Source: Rahnella inusitata | GTDB lineage: Bacteria; Pseudomonadota; Gammaproteobacteria; Enterobacterales; Enterobacteriaceae | Length of the DNA stretch: 64,000 bases | Direction: 5' to 3' | Assembly (NCBI RefSeq): GCF_003263515.1 | Contig: NZ_JYDE01000019.1 | Coordinates: 122,384 to 186,383, forward strand | Part shown: positions 19,072 to 29,545 of the stretch, piece by piece | Layout: each line of letters starts with the position of its first letter | Position numbering within the stretch: position 1 is the stretch's first letter | The notes under the pieces: model-generated | What the model was told of the DNA's origin: nothing | Database searches by the model: none | What the model saw: the letters and a program-made list of their open reading frames with translations, nothing else | Program-made: the position numbers and the translations under genes

Positions 19072-19193
19072 AAGTCTGGTATCAGTTTTTTCGTTAGTGA
19101 GTGACGTAAAAAGCAGGGGCACAGTTATACGGTTTGAAGGCTGAAAATGCCAGCCGTCAGGACGATGTGCCTCACGTTTTGAGAGTTAGCTGA

Positions 19194-19667
19194 TCATTTG
19201 ACGTATTCGATGTCATTGACGTACCAGGTCGCGTCACCGACCGGCGTGGTGACCACCAGACTGTCACCGACTTCCTTTTTCAGCAGCGCACGCGCCATCG
19301 GGGAGTCGATAGAAATATAGTCGCGGCGGCCAAAGATTTCATCGTAGCCGACAATGCGAAAACGTTTGATGTCGCCATCGTCGTTTTCCACTTCCACCCA
19401 CGCGCCGAAGAACACTTTGCCGTCCTGCTGCGGCGAGTAATCGACGATCCGCAGCTGCTCCAGACATTTGGTCAGATAGCGCACGCGGCGGTCGATCTCA
19501 CGCAGGCGCTTTTTGTTGTACTGGTAATCGGCATTTTCGCTGCGATCGCCCAGACTGGCGGCCCAGGTGACCTTTTTGGTGACTTCCGGACGTTCTTCGC
19601 GCCACAGGAAATCCAGTTCAGTTTTGAGTTTGTCGTAGCCTTCGCGGGTAATGAGTTTGGTCTTCAT
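19194..19667 (-). CDS. greB: Transcription elongation factor GreB
   Basis: Stimulates RNA polymerase to cleave the backtracked transcript end. 157 residues with start ATG 19667 (MKTKLITREGYDKLK); the longer frame to 19733 has no homology. N-terminal coiled coil with the acidic tip (SLGDRSENADYQYNKKR) and C-terminal FKBP-like domain. In E. coli greB is the divergent neighbour of ompR; here about 14.5 kb of other genes intervene. Confidence 0.97.
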   Translation of the reverse strand: MKTKLITREGYDKLKTELDFLWREERPEVTKKVTWAASLGDRSENADYQYNKKRLREIDRRVRYLTKCLEQLRIVDYSPQQDGKVFFGAWVEVENDDGDIKRFRIVGYDEIFGRRDYISIDSPMARALLKKEVGDSLVVTTPVGDATWYVNDIEYVK

Positions 19668-19939
19668 GCTACCTGTCGCCTTCCACACGTGTGTATTCCA
19701 AAATTCCTGCAGCATTGTTTCACACAATCGCATGGCTGACAGCGCAGAAATTGGCCGAAAAATCCAACGGGATGCTACGCTTTATCTGATGGCTTTTTAG
19801 TCGAATAATTATTATCCTTCGCCGCGCTATTACGGTTTTGTTAACATTTAAGAAATTTCGCAATATTCTGAATACATAAAAGTTTTACTAAAAAATCACT
19901 TCTGGTTACGGGTCACAGGGATTAGGGGTACAGCTACAA

Positions 19940-22900
19940 ATGGATTTACTCAAATTTTTACTTCGTTTGCCTTTTACATTGATAAAAGGCGTCTTCCGCG
20001 CATTGGCCTTTATTTTCGGGCTGCTCGGTCGCGTCATTAAACCTGTTGTCGGCAATATCGACTGGCGTGCGCCGGTCTGGTGGACGGCAATGTCCGGCGG
20101 ACTGAAACGCGGTTTTGCGCGTATGGAAGGCGGGGTAGATAAATACCCGAAAGCCATCAGCCTGATAATTCTGGTATTACTGTGCGTCGCGGGGGCGGGC
20201 GTTTATGGCTATCACTGGTGGTTAAACCGTCCGCAGCCGATCGAACCGGCACCGATGGTGTATCAGGAAACCAGCGTACGGGTCAGCGGCCCGGAAGCGG
20301 TGAACTACGCCGCGCAAAAGCCGGCACCGCAGCAAGTGACGTTTTACTTTAAAAATTCTGCTGCGCCGCTGACTGACGTCGGCAAAGTGGTGGAAAAAGG
20401 GATTTCCCTGAAACCTGCCGCCGAAGGCGAATGGAAATGGCTGAGCGGCTATACGTTAGCTTTCGTGCCGAAAAATCCGCTGCCGATGGGCACCAAATAT
20501 GAAGTCAATTTCACCCCTGACGTGCTGCTCGCGCCGCAGATTAAGCTGGCGGTGACGAAATATGAATTCACCGCGCCTGCGTTTGATTATCAGCTGGGCG
20601 AGACCGAATATTATCAGGACCCGCAGGATCCACAGAAACGCAGCGCAATTTTTAACGTCAAATTCAATGCGCCGGTGGACGTTGCCAGCTTTGAGAAACA
20701 GGTTTCTCTCGGCCTGACCGAAGGCAAAGCTAAAACCGAGTCTAAGCTGAATTACTCCGTGGTCTACGACCAGAAAAAACTCAACGCCTGGGTGCATTCC
20801 GAACCGCTGAAATCCCTCGATCACGGCGGTGCAGTGCATGTGACGATAGGCGAGGGCGTGAAAGCCTCGGTAGCGTCCAATGCCACCACACAGGCGCGTA
20901 ACGGCTGGGTTTCAGTACCGACGCTTTACAGCCTGACCGTCAACGAAGCCAGCGCGCAGGTCGTTGATGCCGAAGGTTCGAAAGGTCAGCGTGCGCTGAT
21001 CGTCGGCTTCAGCGATGCGGTGAAAGACAAAGATATCCGCCGCGCGGTGAAAGTCTGGCTGCTGCCGCAGCATGATCCCAATGATTCAGAATCCGCGACC
21101 GGGCCGGATGATTACGCCAGCTGGGATGTGCAGAGCGTTGAAAACAACGTGCTCGCACAGTCCACGCCGTTAAACATTCAGCTTAATGAGGCCGAAAGCG
21201 ATTATCAGCCGCAGTTCAGTTTCCGCTTCGATGCGCCCGCGCACCGTTCCATGCTGGTGGAAATCGACAACGTGCTGACCTCGTCCGGCGGCTACAAAAT
21301 GCCGGAAAAAGTCTACCGCATCGTGCAGGTGCCGGATTATCCGAAATCGCTGCAGTTTATGTCGCAGGGTTCGCTGCTGTCTGTTAACGGTGATAAACAA
21401 ATCAGCGTCGCGGCACGCAACGTGCCGGGCATGCGTCTGGACATCAAACGCGTCATCCCGAGCCAGTTGCAGCACATTGTTTCCTTCAAAAGTCGTCAGT
21501 ACTCATCGGCAGAATTTAACCGCCTGAATGACGAGTATTTCACCGAGCACTTTAAATATCAGACGGCGGTCAATAACGATAAGCCGGGTGAGGTGAATTA
21601 TCAGGGCGTCGATCTTTCCCGCTATCTTTCGACCGATCCGGCTTCGCATCGCGGCGTGTTCCTGCTGACGCTGTCAGAATGGGATCCGAAGAAGAAAGAA
21701 GAAAAACCGGCTACCGATGACGATGGTAATCAGTATCAGGAAGAAGACCAGAGCGGAGACGAAGCGCCGGTCGGGGATTCGCGCTTTGTGGTGGTCACCG
21801 ATTTGGGAATTATTGCCAAGCGTTCGCAGGATAAAACCCGCGATGTGTTTGTGCAGTCGATTCACAGCGGTACGCCTGTCAGTAACGCCAAAGTGTCGGT
21901 GATTGCGAAAAACGGTGTCACGCTGCTTTCCCAAAACACCGGTGCCGACGGCCACGTGCGCTTCCCTGCGCTGGATGTTTATACCAGCGAGCGCCAACCG
22001 GTCATGTTCCTGGTGGAAAAAGAGGGCGATGTTTCCTTCCTGCCAGCCGATCGCGATAACGATCGCGGCCTCGATTTCTCACGTTTTGACGTCGACGGCG
22101 AAATCACGCCGAATGACCCGCGCACGCTGAGCAGTTATCTGTTCTCCGATCGCGGCGTTTACCGTCCGGGCGATACGTTCAATATCGGTCTTATCACCCG
22201 AGCCGCCGAGTGGAGCAATGGTCTGGCGGGCGTGCCGGTACGTGCAGAAATTCACGATCCGCGCGACAAACTGATGAGCACCATTCCGCTGACGCTCGGT
22301 GCCAGTGGTTTCAACGAACTGAGCTACACCACCGAAGAGAATTCGCCTACCGGTGAATGGAACGTTTATCTGTATCTCATCGGCAAAGACAATGAATCTT
22401 CTACGTTCCTCGGTCACACCTCGGTGAACGTCAAGGAATTCGAGCCGGATCAGTTGAAAGTTAAACTCCAGCTGACGCCGGAACGTAAGCAGGGCTGGGT
22501 CAAACCTTCTGAATTACAAGCCAATATCGACGTGCAGAATCTGTTCGGTACGCCTGCGCAGGATCGTCGCGTGACCTCGAAACTGACGCTGCGCCCGATG
22601 TATCCGAGCTTCGATCAGTTCCCGGACTACGCGTTCTACGAGAATCGCCAGAACAGCGACGGTTTCGAAACAGAATTGGAAGACCGCACTACCGATGAAA
22701 AAGGTGCTGCAACGATCCCGCTGGATCTGAAATCGTACGCCGATGCGACCTATCAGCTGCAACTGCTGTCGGAAGCCTTTGTAGCCGGTGGCGGACGCTC
22801 CGTGTCGGCTACCGCGCGGGTGCTGGTGTCGCCGTATGATTATCTGGTCGGTGTGAAACCGGACGGCGATCTGGGTTACATCAATCACGGCGCGGTGCGT

Positions 22901-25900
22901 CATCTGAACGTGATTGCCGTTGACCCGACGCTTAAACAAATCGCCCTGCCTGCGCTGAAAGTGGCGCTGATCGAACAGAAATACATTTCTGTACTGACCA
23001 AACAGGATTCCGGCGTTTACAAATACCAGTCGAAAATGAAAGAAGTTCAGCTTTCAGAGCAGCCGCTCTCGCTGACCGCGCAGGGCAATGACCTGACGCT
23101 GGCAACCGACAAGCCGGGTGATTTCGTGCTGGTGGTTGAAGATGCGCAGGGCAACGTTCTAAACCGCATCGGTTATACCGTCGCCGGTAATGCCAACCTC
23201 AGCCGTTCGCTGGACAGAAATGCCGAGCTGAAGCTGAAACTCAATCAGGGCGAATATCTGCCGGGCGATGAAATCGAAGTGTCAATCAACGCGCCATATA
23301 CCGGCAGCGGTCTCATCACCATCGAGAAAGACAAAGTCTACAGCTGGCAGTGGTTCTACACCGATACCACCAGTTCCGTACAGAAAATCCGCGTACCGGC
23401 GGGCATGGAAGGCAACGGCTACATCAACGTGCAGTTCGTGCGTGATGTGAATTCCGATGAAATCTTCATGAGCCCGCTGAGTTATGGCGTAATGCCTTTC
23501 AAAATCAGCACTAAGGCGCGTCAAAACTCTCTGGAAATCCATGCGCCGGACGTGATCAAACCGGGTGAAAACCTGGCGATGACGGTCACCACCGACGGCC
23601 CGCAGCAGGTGGCGTTGTTTGCCGTGGATGAAGGCATTTTGCAGGTGGCGCGTTATCGTCTGAAAGATCCCCTGGAGTACTTCTTCCGCAAGCGCGAGCT
23701 GGGCGTGGAAAGCTCGCAAATCCTCGACCTTATCCTGCCGGAGTTCAGCAAACTGATGCAGCTTGCGGCAGCACCGGGCGGTGACGGCGGCGAAGGGCTG
23801 GATCTGAACGTCAATCCGTTCAAACGCAAACGTGACAAGCCGGTGGCTTATTGGTCTGGCATCACTGAAGTTAACGGCCAGAAGCAGTTCGATTATCAGG
23901 TGCCGGATTACTTCAATGGCAAAATCCGCGTAATGGCAATCTCCGTCACGCCGGACAAAATCGGTAAAGCGCAGACTTCTGCCACCGTGCGTGACAACTT
24001 CATCATGACGCCAAACGTGCCATCGATGGTGGCGCCGGGTGATGAGTTTGACGTCAGCGTGGGCGTAAGCAATAACCTTGAAGGGCTGAACGGCAAGAGC
24101 GTAGCGATCGCCGTGCATCTTAACGTGCCGCCGCAGCTGGAAGTGGTCGGCAAAGCGGATCAGAGCCTGTCGCTGGCGGAAAAACGCGAGGGCGTGATTA
24201 ACTTCCGTCTGCGTGCCAACGCCGTTCCGGGCGATGCGCCGCTGGTGTTTGAAGCGACCTATGCCGATAAAACCAGCCGTCGCACCATCAGTACGTCGGT
24301 GCGTCCGGCTATGCCGTTCCGTACGCAGTCCGTCATGGGCCGCATGAGCGGCAGCAGCCAGAACGTCGATAATCTGCGTCAGATGTTTGATGCCTATGCG
24401 GTGCGCAAGGCGGCGGTGTCGAATTCGCCACTGGTGCTGACCAGCGGGCTATCGCAGTATCTGGCGGATTATCCGTACTACTGTTCGGAGCAGATTGTCA
24501 GCCGTTCGATTCCGATGATCCTCGAAGGCCTGCATCCGGAAATGAAAGGTAATCTGAGTCAGGCCGAGACCAGCAAAAAGCTGAAAGACATGCTGGCTAT
24601 CTTGCGCTCGCGTCAGAACGACAGCGGCGCAATTGGCCTGTGGCGTTCGTCGCCAGAAACCGATCCGTTCGTTACGCCTTACGTGGTGCAATATCTGCTG
24701 GAAGCCAAAGCTGCGGGCGTGGCGTTACCGGCCGGCATGCTGGAGGAAGCCAACGCGGCACTGCGCGTGCTGGCGGCGAATCAGAATGACGATTTGTACA
24801 ATCTGCGACTGCGCGCGTGGGCGGTGTATTTGCTGACGCGTCAGGGTGAAATCACCACCAGTTCGCTGGCTTCGGTGCAGGATACGCTGCAACAACGCTA
24901 CCCGGACACGTGGAAAACCGATCTCAGCGCGCTGTATCTGGCCTCGTCCTACCGCATGCTGAAAATGGATGATGAAGCCAATACATTGTTACAGCCGACG
25001 TGGAAACAGCTGAGCAAGGCGTACGACAAAGGCTGGTGGACGCAAAGTTACTTTGACCCGCTGGTGCAGGACGCGACGCGGCTGTATCTGATCACCCGTC
25101 ATTTCCCGGAAAAAGTGTCGGCTATTCCGCCGCAGGTGCTGGAAAATATGGTCAAATCGCTGAAAGAAGAGCGTTACACCACGTATTCCTCCGCGATGAG
25201 TATTCTGGCGCTGGAGAGTTATTCCGCCCAGGTCGCGGCGCAAGCGACGGCACCGGATGCGCTGAAAATCACGCAGATCAGCAAAACCAAAAATGTTGAA
25301 CCGCAGCTGATTTCCAGCGTTCAGGGGCTGTTTGCCAAAGCCAATTTTACCGCCGATGCCCAAGCAATTCGGGTGGAAAACGGTAACGATGCGCCCGCCT
25401 GGTATGTGGTCACGCAAGCCGGTTACGATCTGGCGGCACCGAAAAAAGCCATCTCGCGCGGTCTGGAAATTACCCGTGATTACACCGACGAAAAAGGCAA
25501 TCCGGTCACGCAGGTGACGCTGGGGCAGAAGATCAATGTGCATCTGAAAATCCGCGCCAATTCGAAAGAAGGGCAGAGCAATCTGGCGATTGTCGATTTG
25601 CTGCCGGGCGGATTTGAAGTGGTACAACAGACGTCACCGGAACCGGAAGCTGACAGCAGTGATGAAAGCAGTGAGGCCGATGCGTCGGCGTCCTGGCAGT
25701 CGCCGCTGGCCGCATCGGGATCGACGTGGGCACCGGACTACAGCGATATTCGCGAAGATCGCGTGGTCATTTACGGCAGCGCCAGTACCGATGTGCAGGA
25801 GTTTGTGTATCAGATCAAAGCCACCAACACCGGTAGCTTTGTGATCCCACCAGCGTATGGCGAGGCGATGTACGACCGCGAAGTTCAGGCATTGTCCGTC

Positions 25901-25945
25901 AGTGATAAAAAACTGGTTGTCGTGCCTGCGGCTGACAATAAATAA
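19940..25945 (+). CDS. Alpha-2-macroglobulin family protein with thioester motif
   Basis: A 2001-residue envelope protein of the bacterial alpha-2-macroglobulin family, a protease trap thought to protect the periplasm. The first about 67 residues are basic and presumably cytoplasmic; one transmembrane segment follows at about 68-90 (SLIILVLLCVAGAGVYGY region). Thus it is anchored by a signal-anchor helix, not by a lipobox as in E. coli YfhM. The macroglobulin repeats follow (DRGVYRPGDT near residue 735). The thioester motif CSEQ (Cys1515, Gln1518) is intact, and terpenoid-toroid-like repeats follow. Ser/Asp/Glu-rich linkers lie at about 575-610 and 1897-1912. It precedes pbpC by 75 nt, the typical pairing. 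Longer than E. coli YfhM (1653). Confidence 0.92.
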   Translation: MDLLKFLLRLPFTLIKGVFRALAFIFGLLGRVIKPVVGNIDWRAPVWWTAMSGGLKRGFARMEGGVDKYPKAISLIILVLLCVAGAGVYGYHWWLNRPQPIEPAPMVYQETSVRVSGPEAVNYAAQKPAPQQVTFYFKNSAAPLTDVGKVVEKGISLKPAAEGEWKWLSGYTLAFVPKNPLPMGTKYEVNFTPDVLLAPQIKLAVTKYEFTAPAFDYQLGETEYYQDPQDPQKRSAIFNVKFNAPVDVASFEKQVSLGLTEGKAKTESKLNYSVVYDQKKLNAWVHSEPLKSLDHGGAVHVTIGEGVKASVASNATTQARNGWVSVPTLYSLTVNEASAQVVDAEGSKGQRALIVGFSDAVKDKDIRRAVKVWLLPQHDPNDSESATGPDDYASWDVQSVENNVLAQSTPLNIQLNEAESDYQPQFSFRFDAPAHRSMLVEIDNVLTSSGGYKMPEKVYRIVQVPDYPKSLQFMSQGSLLSVNGDKQISVAARNVPGMRLDIKRVIPSQLQHIVSFKSRQYSSAEFNRLNDEYFTEHFKYQTAVNNDKPGEVNYQGVDLSRYLSTDPASHRGVFLLTLSEWDPKKKEEKPATDDDGNQYQEEDQSGDEAPVGDSRFVVVTDLGIIAKRSQDKTRDVFVQSIHSGTPVSNAKVSVIAKNGVTLLSQNTGADGHVRFPALDVYTSERQPVMFLVEKEGDVSFLPADRDNDRGLDFSRFDVDGEITPNDPRTLSSYLFSDRGVYRPGDTFNIGLITRAAEWSNGLAGVPVRAEIHDPRDKLMSTIPLTLGASGFNELSYTTEENSPTGEWNVYLYLIGKDNESSTFLGHTSVNVKEFEPDQLKVKLQLTPERKQGWVKPSELQANIDVQNLFGTPAQDRRVTSKLTLRPMYPSFDQFPDYAFYENRQNSDGFETELEDRTTDEKGAATIPLDLKSYADATYQLQLLSEAFVAGGGRSVSATARVLVSPYDYLVGVKPDGDLGYINHGAVRHLNVIAVDPTLKQIALPALKVALIEQKYISVLTKQDSGVYKYQSKMKEVQLSEQPLSLTAQGNDLTLATDKPGDFVLVVEDAQGNVLNRIGYTVAGNANLSRSLDRNAELKLKLNQGEYLPGDEIEVSINAPYTGSGLITIEKDKVYSWQWFYTDTTSSVQKIRVPAGMEGNGYINVQFVRDVNSDEIFMSPLSYGVMPFKISTKARQNSLEIHAPDVIKPGENLAMTVTTDGPQQVALFAVDEGILQVARYRLKDPLEYFFRKRELGVESSQILDLILPEFSKLMQLAAAPGGDGGEGLDLNVNPFKRKRDKPVAYWSGITEVNGQKQFDYQVPDYFNGKIRVMAISVTPDKIGKAQTSATVRDNFIMTPNVPSMVAPGDEFDVSVGVSNNLEGLNGKSVAIAVHLNVPPQLEVVGKADQSLSLAEKREGVINFRLRANAVPGDAPLVFEATYADKTSRRTISTSVRPAMPFRTQSVMGRMSGSSQNVDNLRQMFDAYAVRKAAVSNSPLVLTSGLSQYLADYPYYCSEQIVSRSIPMILEGLHPEMKGNLSQAETSKKLKDMLAILRSRQNDSGAIGLWRSSPETDPFVTPYVVQYLLEAKAAGVALPAGMLEEANAALRVLAANQNDDLYNLRLRAWAVYLLTRQGEITTSSLASVQDTLQQRYPDTWKTDLSALYLASSYRMLKMDDEANTLLQPTWKQLSKAYDKGWWTQSYFDPLVQDATRLYLITRHFPEKVSAIPPQVLENMVKSLKEERYTTYSSAMSILALESYSAQVAAQATAPDALKITQISKTKNVEPQLISSVQGLFAKANFTADAQAIRVENGNDAPAWYVVTQAGYDLAAPKKAISRGLEITRDYTDEKGNPVTQVTLGQKINVHLKIRANSKEGQSNLAIVDLLPGGFEVVQQTSPEPEADSSDESSEADASASWQSPLAASGSTWAPDYSDIREDRVVIYGSASTDVQEFVYQIKATNTGSFVIPPAYGEAMYDREVQALSVSDKKLVVVPAADNK

Positions 25946-26020
25946 CAGCGGGTGCAACACACTCACTGAAGACTGCGCCCCGCCATTGATCGCGGGGCGC
26001 AACTTTTCCAGAGTAGCCAG

Positions 26021-28390
26021 ATGATGACCTTTCCCGCATTTTTCAAAACAGCGAAACGCCAGCTGCAAAACATTGCCATGGGTGTCTTTTTACTGGCGCT
26101 GATTGTGCTGGCCTGCCGTTTGTGGCCGCATCCGCCGCTTTCGCAGGGGCAACCTTTCTCTTCAGTCTATTATGACCGTCAGGGCACGCTGATGCGTATC
26201 ACGCTGGCCAACGACGATCGCTACCGTTTATGGACGCCGCTGGAGCAGGTTTCTCCACTGGCGGTCAACGGTTTGCTGCTGCACGAAGACCGCTGGTTTT
26301 ACGTTAATCCTGGTTTCAATCCGTTCAGCCTGATGCGCGGTTTCTGGCGCAGCTACGTCGCGGGCGGAAAAATGCAGGGCGGATCCACCATCACCATGCA
26401 GTTGGCGCGTATGCACTGGCATCTCAATACCCGCACGCCGTCGGGCAAAATCATGCAGGTTTTGCGCGCGGTGCAGCTGGAACTGAGTTATTCAAAACAC
26501 GACATTCTCGAAGCCTATCTGAACTACGCGCCGTACGGTCGCAATATCGAGAGCATCGGCGCGGCCAGCCTGATCTATTTCGACAAAGTGCCGAAAGACC
26601 TGACGCTGCCGGAAGCGCTGACGCTGGCGGTGCTGCCACAGTCGCCGAGCTTTCGTATTGATGCTAAAACCGGCGTGCTCGGTACGGCGCTGACGCAGGC
26701 GCGTAACCGGCTGTTCGTCCGCTGGCTGGCGCAGTACACCACCGATAGCAGCCAGCTTTCACTGTTTAAACTGCCGCTGGCGCTGCGTCAGCCCGAGCGG
26801 ATGCCGTATATCGCGCCGCACTTTATCGAGCAACTGCGCCAGCAAAATCAGCAATTAATCCAGACGAATAACCGCGTCGATACCACGCTGGACGCCGGTT
26901 TGCAGCGGCTGGTCGAACGGCAGGTGAACGCGTTTATTACCCGCAATCAAAGTCGTGGGATCCGAAACGCCGCGGTGTTACTGGTCGATACAAGGGATAT
27001 GGGCGTGCGGGCGCTGATGGGATCGGCGGATTATTACAATCGCAGTATTCAGGGGCAGGTCAACGGCACCAACGCCAAACGCTCACCAGGTTCTGCGCTC
27101 AAGCCATTCATCTACGCACTCGGAATGGAGCAAGGCGTGTTGCACCCGATGACCATCCTGAAAGATGTGCCATCGGCGTTTGGCGCTTACGCGCCTGAAA
27201 ACTTCGACCGGCGCTTTCTCGGGCCGGTGACCGCAACCGATGCCCTCAATTTCAGCCGCAACATTCCGGCGGTGTACGTTGCGTCCCAGCTTCGCCAGCC
27301 ATCGTTCTATCAGTTCCTGCGGCTGTCCGGAGTCGCCAATATGTCCAGTGAGAATCACTATGGCTTGTCGCTGGTACTTGGCGGTGGCGAAGTGACGATG
27401 CAGGAGCTGGGAAAATTGTACGCGCTGCTGGCTAATCGTGGCGTATTGCAACCATTGCGTATGCAGCAAAGTGATCCCCGTCCGACTACGCCGGTCCGGC
27501 TGCTGAGCGAAGAAGCCAGCTTTATGACGCTGGACATGTTGCGTCAGCACCGCCGCCCCGGCGATACGTTGGCGCAACAGCCGTCTTCGCTGCCGGTCTA
27601 TTGGAAAACCGGGACGTCATGGGGTTTTCGCGATGCGTGGAGCGTCGGAATTTTTGGCCCTTACGTGCTGGTGGTGTGGGAAGGGAATTTCGACAGTAAG
27701 GGCAATAACGTGTTTGTCGGTGTTGAGGCCGCCGCGCCGCTGTTTTTCAACATTATTGACAGCATCAGTGCCAGCTATCCGGATTTGCAGGAACCCAAAC
27801 GCCCGTTCCCGAAACAGCTAAAACGGGTGGATATCTGCCTCGCCAGCGGTGATTTGCCAACGCCGTGGTGTCAGCAAAAAGGTAAAACCTGGTTCATTCC
27901 CGGCAAGTCGCCCATCAAAGTCGACACTGTTTATCGCCCTGTGCGGCTGGATAAACTGACCGGCGACGTGGCGTGCCCGCCTTTTGATCAAGACGAAACC
28001 CGCGTCGAAGTGTTCGAGTTCTGGCCATCGGATTTGGCGAACGTGTTCGCGCAGGCCGGACTACCGAAGCGGAAACCGCCGGTGAACAGATGCAAAGATA
28101 ACGGCGTTGATGTCGGCGGCAATCCACCGCGGATTACCTCGCCGCTGAAAAATACCACTTATACGCTGCGACAATCCCAGCAGGGGCGTGACCGCATCGC
28201 CTTCAACGCGGTTACCGATGCCGATAGCAAAACGGTGTACTGGTTTGTCGATGATATCTACCTCGGCAGCTCCGCCAGTAAATCGGCCATCGACTGGCGA
28301 CCGATCAACAACGGGCAGTACCGCATCCGTGCCGTGGACGATCGCGGACGGGCGGACAGCCGGTTAATCAGTATTGAGATTGTGAATTAG
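26021..28390 (+). CDS. pbpC: Penicillin-binding protein 1C
   Basis: Bifunctional class A PBP-like peptidoglycan synthase, 789 residues, inner-membrane anchored near the N-terminus (hydrophobic segment about residues 18-32). The GT51 domain begins with HEDRWFYVNPGFNPFSL and GGSTITMQLARM; the transpeptidase domain has SxxK in PGSALKPF and KTGTSWGFRDAW; the C-terminal domain (from about residue 690) is the BiPBP_C module. E. coli PBP1C shows transglycosylase activity and sits next to yfhM; the same pairing here suggests coupled wall repair and protease defence. ATG 26021 or 26024 are both possible. Confidence 0.95.
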   Translation: MMTFPAFFKTAKRQLQNIAMGVFLLALIVLACRLWPHPPLSQGQPFSSVYYDRQGTLMRITLANDDRYRLWTPLEQVSPLAVNGLLLHEDRWFYVNPGFNPFSLMRGFWRSYVAGGKMQGGSTITMQLARMHWHLNTRTPSGKIMQVLRAVQLELSYSKHDILEAYLNYAPYGRNIESIGAASLIYFDKVPKDLTLPEALTLAVLPQSPSFRIDAKTGVLGTALTQARNRLFVRWLAQYTTDSSQLSLFKLPLALRQPERMPYIAPHFIEQLRQQNQQLIQTNNRVDTTLDAGLQRLVERQVNAFITRNQSRGIRNAAVLLVDTRDMGVRALMGSADYYNRSIQGQVNGTNAKRSPGSALKPFIYALGMEQGVLHPMTILKDVPSAFGAYAPENFDRRFLGPVTATDALNFSRNIPAVYVASQLRQPSFYQFLRLSGVANMSSENHYGLSLVLGGGEVTMQELGKLYALLANRGVLQPLRMQQSDPRPTTPVRLLSEEASFMTLDMLRQHRRPGDTLAQQPSSLPVYWKTGTSWGFRDAWSVGIFGPYVLVVWEGNFDSKGNNVFVGVEAAAPLFFNIIDSISASYPDLQEPKRPFPKQLKRVDICLASGDLPTPWCQQKGKTWFIPGKSPIKVDTVYRPVRLDKLTGDVACPPFDQDETRVEVFEFWPSDLANVFAQAGLPKRKPPVNRCKDNGVDVGGNPPRITSPLKNTTYTLRQSQQGRDRIAFNAVTDADSKTVYWFVDDIYLGSSASKSAIDWRPINNGQYRIRAVDDRGRADSRLISIEIVN

Positions 28391-28394
28391 GATG

Positions 28395-28430
28395 AGGCCG
28401 CGCGGCGGGAAATGATTGCGCGGCCTTTGT
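28395..28430. terminator. Terminator between pbpC and the fimbrial operon
   Basis: AGGCCGCGC and GCGCGGCCT form a 9-bp GC-rich stem with a 14-nt loop, followed by TTTGT. It lies in the 52-nt gap between convergent pbpC and the adhesin gene. Confidence 0.75.
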
Positions 28431-28442
28431 ATCATTCGTGCA

Positions 28443-29534
28443 TCAGCGAATGTCGACTTTAAGCGTGGCAGTGGCGTCAAAAGGACCGGTATCCAGTTCA
28501 CCGCCGACCAAATTCACAGGAAAAGCCGTCAGCGTAATTTTCCCCAGCCCGTTCTGATTCATCGGTAATATACCTTGTGCAAATGGCATGTAAGTCCCAC
28601 CGGCATCTTGTACGACGATCCCGATATCTGCTTTATTATCGGCCGGACGACGCCGGGCGACCAGAGTGTACTGATTTTCAACGTCCTGGCCATCGAGGAT
28701 CATCAGCAGTTTATTATTGGCAGGAATGACAGGCAGACCACTTTCCGTACAGTCATAAAGGATGTTGAAAGTCACGCGCCGGTAGTCATTCGGAGGGTTA
28801 TTTTTTTTAGTGAATTTACCTACCTGAATGGTGCCAAAATTCACTGAGATGGTTTCCCCCTGATTGATTTCACAACTTTGCGGTACTGTCAGAGTACCAC
28901 TGAGATAAACAATCGCGACGGGTGAGCCCAGCGGTGGTGCGGTGGTTGTTACCGGCGCAGAAGTGGCGTAAATACGAGCAATTTCTGTGCGCGGGATGTC
29001 GATTTCGCCGACGAAAGGCGTAGTGATGTAAAATGTCACTCTCCCCTGTGAGCCTGTGTTCAGGTTATCGTGCGTAGCTTGCTGCTCACAGATGCCGGTA
29101 TTTTCCTTATCCCAGTGGTGTGTTCCATCACTGACTGCTTTGGAGGTAGGCACGGTAACATAGTCATTTTTCGGAATAGCAATTTGGGTCATGACATCCA
29201 GGTGATCATTAATTTTATAGTAATTAACGGTGTGCCCAAGGGGTAACGACGTTTGCAGACTGTACATAATTAATACTCCATTATTACTCGCCGCATCGGT
29301 ATCTGAGCAGTTGCAGGTGATCTGATAATTTTGCTGACTGCTGTTGAGTGTCTCCTCGAAATTATTGCCCCTCGAATTTTCGCTGCTGCGTAAATCGCGC
29401 AAAATCATGCTTTCATAAGAGGTTGCACCGCCGTTAGCGGGTTCACAAATAGCCGTGGCCGCATAACACCGGGCAGTTCAGGCGACTGTGAACATCAGCA
29501 CCATCCCAAATATTTTTCCGGCATTATTCTTCAT
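28443..29534 (-). pseudogene. Fimbrial tip adhesin, interrupted by in-frame TGA in the signal peptide
   Basis: Last gene of the fimbrial operon. From the ATG at 29534 (AAGGAC ribosome-binding site, 12 nt after the usher stop) the frame reads MKNNAGKIFGMVLMFTVA, then TGA at 29478-29480, then TARCYAATAICEPANGG and on without further stops to 28443, 363 sense codons in all. With the stop read as Trp (one G-to-A change from TGG) the N-terminus is a good Sec signal with cleavage after CYA. The mature part has a receptor-like N-terminal domain and a C-terminal pilin domain (INQGETISVNFG, final TATLKVDIR). Without readthrough, restart at internal ATG 29408 would give a 321-residue protein without a signal. 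A sequencing error or recoding cannot be excluded. Confidence 0.8.
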
Positions 29535-29545
29535 TATTCTTGTCC

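Noticed and set aside
29406-29408. Internal ATG as the true start of the fimbrial adhesin
   Set aside because: It would remove the signal peptide and the first Cys-containing segment, while an excellent ribosome-binding site and signal sequence exist upstream in the same frame at 29534.
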